DNA from: Polaromonas sp.
Lineage (GTDB): Bacteria > Pseudomonadota > Gammaproteobacteria > Burkholderiales > Burkholderiaceae_C
Assembly: GCA_023259235.1 (NCBI GenBank)
Contig: JAHFQQ010000061.1
Span: forward strand, 5,273-13,969
Direction of reading: 5' to 3'
Length of the DNA stretch: 8,697 nt
Shown here: positions 6,125 through 8,697 of the stretch, piece after piece
Position numbering within the stretch: position 1 is the first letter of the stretch
Layout: each line of letters starts with the position of its first letter
The notes under the pieces: generated by a model
Seen by the model: the letters and a program-made list of their open reading frames with translations, nothing else
Told to the model about the DNA's origin: nothing
Database searches by the model: none
Position numbers and translations under genes: made by a program

Positions 6125-7120
6125 ATGCTGTCCGCTCCCGTTCCTGAAGCCGATATGGCGCGCCTGGCTGCGTTGCGGGCCGCCAATTGCGCCTACGCGC
6201 CGCGCGAAGAGCGCTTTGACAGGATTACCCGAACTGCCAGACGCCTGCTGCAAGTTCCGATGGCCCTGATTTCCATCGTTGAACAGGACGAGCAGTGGTT
6301 TCGATCCGTGCAGGGCGTTGAAGTGGCGCATACGCCGCGAGACATTTCCTTTTGTGGCCATTTGGTCGCCTTGAACCGGCCTTTTTGCGTTCCCGATACC
6401 TGGCAAGACCCTGATTTTTCGGATAACCCGCTGGTAACCGGCCCGCCGGGCATCCGCTCTTACCTTGGCTGGCCCCTTCAAATTGCAGTTGGCGTGACGG
6501 TCGGCGCGTTGTGCGTAATGGACACCATGCCGCGCACCTATGGTGCAGAAGACTTTGAGGCTCTCAGTGATCTGGCCGGCATGACCGAGACTGAGCTCAA
6601 GGTCAATGCCCCGAGTCTGCAAAACCGGCTGCTGATGCGCCTGAGCGCCATCCAGCGCAAGGCTGCGCTGGATCCGCTGACCGGTTGCTGGAATATCCGG
6701 GGGTTCCGGGAATTGCTGGCATTGGGGTACGACGAGGCTCGTGCAAATGGCGCTGACCTGGGAGTTTGCCACCTGCATGTGAACGATTTGCAAGCGGTAG
6801 CCGCCGCTGCCAATTATTCAAATGAGGACGCCGTCATACAGTTGCTCGCCCAGGTACTGCGCCAGCGGCTGCCACGGCAGGGGGCGATGGCGCGCCTCGG
6901 GCAGCAGGACTTCTGCGTGCTGGTGCCTTCAGTGTTGCCACGGATACTGGAGCAGGAGCTGGCCCGGTTGACTTCTCCCCGTGCCACCGTGGATCTGCCG
7001 GGCAGTGGCTTCAGGTTTGAAATTTCCCTGTCGGTGCGAGTGGCCTGGCTGGTCGAGCTGGGTCCGTCCGCGACCCTGGAAGCCTTGTGGGCCTTTGCGC
7101 TGACAGCGACCAGGGTTTAG
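6125..7120 (+). CDS. GAF-domain protein with degenerate GGDEF domain
   Basis: From ATG 6125 the protein has 331 residues and no signal peptide or membrane segment, so it should be cytoplasmic. Residues about 20-160 are a GAF domain of the type found with diguanylate cyclases and sensor kinases: FDRITRTARRLLQVPMALIS, TPRDISFCGHLV, DFSDNPLVTGPPGIRSYLG, VGALCVMDTMPR. Residues about 183-331 follow the GGDEF fold from DPLTGCWNIRGF to the end, but the active-site motif is GQQDF (259-263) instead of GGDEF, and the metal-binding Asp pattern of the first half is replaced by HLHVNDLQ. The domain is therefore very probably unable to make c-di-GMP and may act as a receptor, partner or structural module. 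Other starts are TTG 6095 and ATG 6155; 6125 is preferred because the MLSAPVPEADMARLAALR stretch is typical for the start of these proteins. No clear Shine-Dalgarno sequence is seen. Domain calls are firm; the signal sensed is unknown. Confidence 0.87.
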   Translation: MLSAPVPEADMARLAALRAANCAYAPREERFDRITRTARRLLQVPMALISIVEQDEQWFRSVQGVEVAHTPRDISFCGHLVALNRPFCVPDTWQDPDFSDNPLVTGPPGIRSYLGWPLQIAVGVTVGALCVMDTMPRTYGAEDFEALSDLAGMTETELKVNAPSLQNRLLMRLSAIQRKAALDPLTGCWNIRGFRELLALGYDEARANGADLGVCHLHVNDLQAVAAAANYSNEDAVIQLLAQVLRQRLPRQGAMARLGQQDFCVLVPSVLPRILEQELARLTSPRATVDLPGSGFRFEISLSVRVAWLVELGPSATLEALWAFALTATRV

Positions 7121-7150
7121 AAGCTGCTGTTTTTGGTCTATGCTTCAGCC

Positions 7151-7807
7151 ATGTATCTGCCACCCCAATTCAAAGGTGATCGCGCGCAGGCCGTCATATT
7201 AATCAAAGAGCATCCCTTTGCCAGCCTGATCAGCGTGGACGATTCAGGCCTTCCTTATGTGACCCATCTGCCGCTGCAGCTGGAACAAGAGGCGCAGGCA
7301 GGCCCGGAGCCGGCTCAGTTGGTGCTGTTGGGCCATGTCGCCAAAGCCAATGCGCATTGGCGCCATTTGCAGGCCAGGCCGCAGGCAGTGGTGACTTTTC
7401 TGGGGCCGCATGCCTATCTGTCGCCCAGGGTCTATCCCGATCTGGCGCGGGTTCCAAGCTGGAACTATCTGGCCGTGCATTGCACGGTGCATGCCAGCCT
7501 GATTGAAGCGGCGGCGGCGAAAGACCGGCTGCTGCATAGACTGATCGCCGAGCATGAGCCGCCTTATGCCGGGCAGTGGCGTGGGCTGGGTGAGGAATTC
7601 ACCAGCAAGATGTTGGCAGGCATTGTCGGGTTTGAGCTGCGGGTGACCGACCTGCAGTGCAAGCTCAAAATCAACCAGCATCGCCCGGAGTCCTTCGCCG
7701 CAATGAGATCCCTCTATGCCGTTGGCACTGAAAATGAGCGCGCACTGGCTGCATGGATGGACCGGCTGGGAATGGACTCCTTACCTCAACCCAGCAAGGA
7801 GAATTGA
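7151..7807 (+). CDS. PaiB-family FMN-binding split-barrel protein
   Basis: The 218-residue product begins MYLPPQF, typical for the PaiB family, and contains GHVAKANAHW (62-71), FLGPHAYLSPRVYP (83-96), VPSWNYLAVH (101-110) and KLKINQHRPE (171-180), all strong family signatures. PaiB proteins have an FMN-binding split beta-barrel; the Bacillus subtilis member was reported as a negative regulator of sporulation and protease genes, hence the database name, but a DNA-binding role is not evident and many members may be flavin or haem-linked enzymes. The start at ATG 7151 is set by homology; an in-frame TTG at 7133 is less likely. It lies 30 bases after the GAF gene and one base before the next small gene, whose ribosome site is inside its last codons, so the two are translationally linked. 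Confidence 0.92.
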   Translation: MYLPPQFKGDRAQAVILIKEHPFASLISVDDSGLPYVTHLPLQLEQEAQAGPEPAQLVLLGHVAKANAHWRHLQARPQAVVTFLGPHAYLSPRVYPDLARVPSWNYLAVHCTVHASLIEAAAAKDRLLHRLIAEHEPPYAGQWRGLGEEFTSKMLAGIVGFELRVTDLQCKLKINQHRPESFAAMRSLYAVGTENERALAAWMDRLGMDSLPQPSKEN

Positions 7808-7808
7808 C

Positions 7809-8018
7809 ATGCGAGCCCTGTTCAGCGTTGTGGGTCTGTTGCTGGTTCTGGCGATTGTCGGCGTGCTTGTCAAAAAGCAGTTGTCGTCAGCCCCCCTGAT
7901 GCCGGCCGCTGCCGTCGGCTCGACGCCGCAGCAGCAAATCCAGCAAATCCAGCAGCAGTTCCGGCAGAACCTGGAAAGCGTGATGCAGCAGGCGCGCCCT
8001 GTGCCGGATGATAATTAA
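7809..8018 (+). CDS. Small single-pass membrane protein, function unknown
   Basis: The 69-residue product starts at ATG 7809, one base after the paiB-like stop, with an excellent ribosome binding site, AAGGAG at 7796-7801, seven bases upstream. That is the strongest ribosome site in the window and supports this start over the longer open frame. Residues about 3-20 (ALFSVVGLLLVLAIVGVL) form one transmembrane helix or uncleaved signal anchor, followed by KK, then a Pro/Ala linker and a Gln-rich segment QQQIQQIQQQF (about 41-51) likely to be helical, ending in an acidic tail. The Gln segment comes from a short DNA direct repeat, CAGCAAATC in tandem near 7932-7950. By the positive-inside rule with KK after the helix, topology is uncertain. 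I recall similar small proteins near tadA in relatives but know no function. Confidence 0.82.
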   Translation: MRALFSVVGLLLVLAIVGVLVKKQLSSAPLMPAAAVGSTPQQQIQQIQQQFRQNLESVMQQARPVPDDN

Positions 8019-8082
8019 TTAGTAAAAAGTATCACCAGCCCACATATGACGTGGGTAGTCAGCTATAAAAAGAGAAGCATTC
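8019..8082 (+). promoter_or_regulatory. tadA: tadA upstream spacer with candidate -10 and weak hairpin
   Basis: This 64-base AT-rich spacer probably carries the tadA promoter. TATAAA at 8064-8069 could be a -10 element but would lie very close to the start, and no -35 match is found at the right distance. The imperfect palindrome CCCAC (8039-8043) / GTGGG (8051-8055) is too short and has no T-tract. AGAGAAG at 8071-8077 is a modest ribosome-site candidate before ATG 8083. Confidence 0.3.
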
Positions 8083-8655
8083 ATGGGTGATGCGGATTTC
8101 ATGCAGGAGGCCCTGGAACAGGCTCGTAAGGCAGCGGCCGTGGGAGAGGTCCCGGTCGGCGCAGTGGTGGTGCGGCGCGGCCAGGTCATTGCCAGTGGCC
8201 GCAACGCGCCCATCGACTCGCACGACCCAACGGCCCACGCCGAGATCGCGGCCCTGCGCGCCGCGGCGCAGGTTGTGGGCAATTATCGGCTTGATGACTG
8301 CGAGCTGTTTGTCACGCTCGAGCCCTGTGCCATGTGCAGCGGCGCCATGCTGCAGGCCCGGCTCAGGCGCGTGGTGTATGGCGCGCCCGATCCCAAGACC
8401 GGCGCGGCTGGCTCGGTCATCAACCTGTTTGCGCAAGCGCCGCTGAACCATCAGACGGCGCTTCAGGGTGGCGTGCTGGCGGCGGAGTGCAGCGCGCTGC
8501 TGCAGAATTTTTTCCGTCTGCGGCGCACTGAGCAGCGCCATGCGAGCCAGATCAGCCATCCCCTGCGGGATGATGCGCTGCGCACACCTGACAACGCTTT
8601 CAACGGGCTGCCGGACTATCCCTGGATGCCCAACTACCTGAGCAACCTGCCTTAA
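8083..8655 (+). CDS. tadA: tRNA-specific adenosine-34 deaminase TadA, with hydrolase-like C-terminal extension
   Basis: TadA deaminates wobble A34 to inosine in tRNA-Arg(ACG), an essential step for decoding CGC and CGA codons. The zinc-site motifs are His52-Ala-Glu54 (HAEI) and Pro81-Cys82-Ala-Met-Cys85 (PCAMCSGA), as in E. coli TadA; Glu54 is the proton shuttle. GEVPVGAVVV, NYRLDDCELFVTLEPC and VYGAPDPKTGAAGS are also family-typical. The core ends near residue 154 (FFRLRRTEQRHA). The frame then runs on for some 36 residues to TAA 8653-8655; from about residue 164 this tail (ALRTPDNAF, DYPWMPNYLSNLP) is not TadA-like but matches the N-terminus of DhlA-type haloalkane dehalogenases. The encoded protein is thus 190 residues versus 167 in E. 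coli. The start at ATG 8083 is likely; ATG 8101 is an alternative. The core call is very secure. Confidence 0.97.
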   Translation: MGDADFMQEALEQARKAAAVGEVPVGAVVVRRGQVIASGRNAPIDSHDPTAHAEIAALRAAAQVVGNYRLDDCELFVTLEPCAMCSGAMLQARLRRVVYGAPDPKTGAAGSVINLFAQAPLNHQTALQGGVLAAECSALLQNFFRLRRTEQRHASQISHPLRDDALRTPDNAFNGLPDYPWMPNYLSNLP

Positions 8656-8697
8656 CTGGCCGGGCTGCGACTGCATTACCTTGACGAAGGCGGACCC
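8572..8697 (+). pseudogene. Haloalkane-dehalogenase-like alpha/beta hydrolase N-terminus, in frame with tadA and interrupted by TAA; runs off the window
   Basis: Codons 8572-8652 read DALRTPDNAF...DYPWMPNYLSNLP, and after TAA 8653-8655 the same frame reads LAGLRLHYLDEGGP to the window end. Side by side with Xanthobacter DhlA as I remember it (AIRTPDQRF, QYPFSPNYLDDLP, then GYPGLRAHYLDEG), the match is continuous with no gap, and the stop falls at the Gly after LP. There is no ATG, GTG or TTG in this frame between the TadA core and the stop, so the hydrolase part has no ordinary start of its own and seems to have been a fusion partner of TadA. One base change from GAA, CAA, AAA or TCA would give the TAA. 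The catalytic Asp, His and acid of the hydrolase lie beyond the window, so whether the rest is intact or expressed from a later start is unknown. A sequencing error at this codon is an alternative. Confidence 0.55.

Noticed and set aside
8039..8055. CCCAC/GTGGG hairpin before tadA as a terminator or operator
   Set aside because: The stem is only five pairs, with no T-tract and no known operator match.

Overview
The window looks like ordinary chromosomal DNA of a GC-rich betaproteobacterium, most likely family Comamonadaceae (Polaromonas/Rhodoferax-like). This rests on the closeness of the GuaB, GuaA and SmpB sequences to what I recall from that family, on gene order, and on a GC-rich intergenic repeat between guaB and guaA of a type I associate with these genomes. 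No phage, plasmid, transposase, CRISPR, tRNA or rRNA features are visible.

Layout. Bases 1-639 hold the C-terminal part of an acyl-CoA hydrolase of the 3-hydroxyisobutyryl-CoA hydrolase/enoyl-CoA hydratase family, cut by the window edge. It converges on smpB (minus strand, 657-1190), the tmRNA-binding ribosome-rescue protein. Divergent from smpB is ratA-ratB (1245-2035), a START/COQ10-like protein and an RnfH-like small protein with overlapping stop and start codons; this smpB/ratAB arrangement is widely conserved. Next comes a minus-strand exported DUF4124 protein (2063-2596), divergent from guaB (2746-4215). guaB and guaA (4426-6048) encode the two steps from IMP to GMP and are separated by about 210 bases carrying a two-unit hairpin-rich repeat.

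The right third holds a GAF protein with a decayed GGDEF domain (6125-7120), a PaiB-family FMN-binding protein (7151-7807), a tightly coupled 69-residue single-pass membrane protein (7809-8018) and tadA (8083-8655), the tRNA A34 deaminase.

The most unusual observation is at the right edge. The last ~27 codons of the tadA frame are not TadA-like but match the N-terminus of haloalkane-dehalogenase-type alpha/beta hydrolases (DhlA). After the TAA stop the same frame continues that match to the window end. This suggests a TadA-hydrolase fusion interrupted by a single nonsense codon. Other points are a Tyr at GuaA position 90 where the family usually has Gln, and an AT-rich, repeat-like patch inside the hydrolase gene at the left edge. 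I see no clearly new defence or mobile system.
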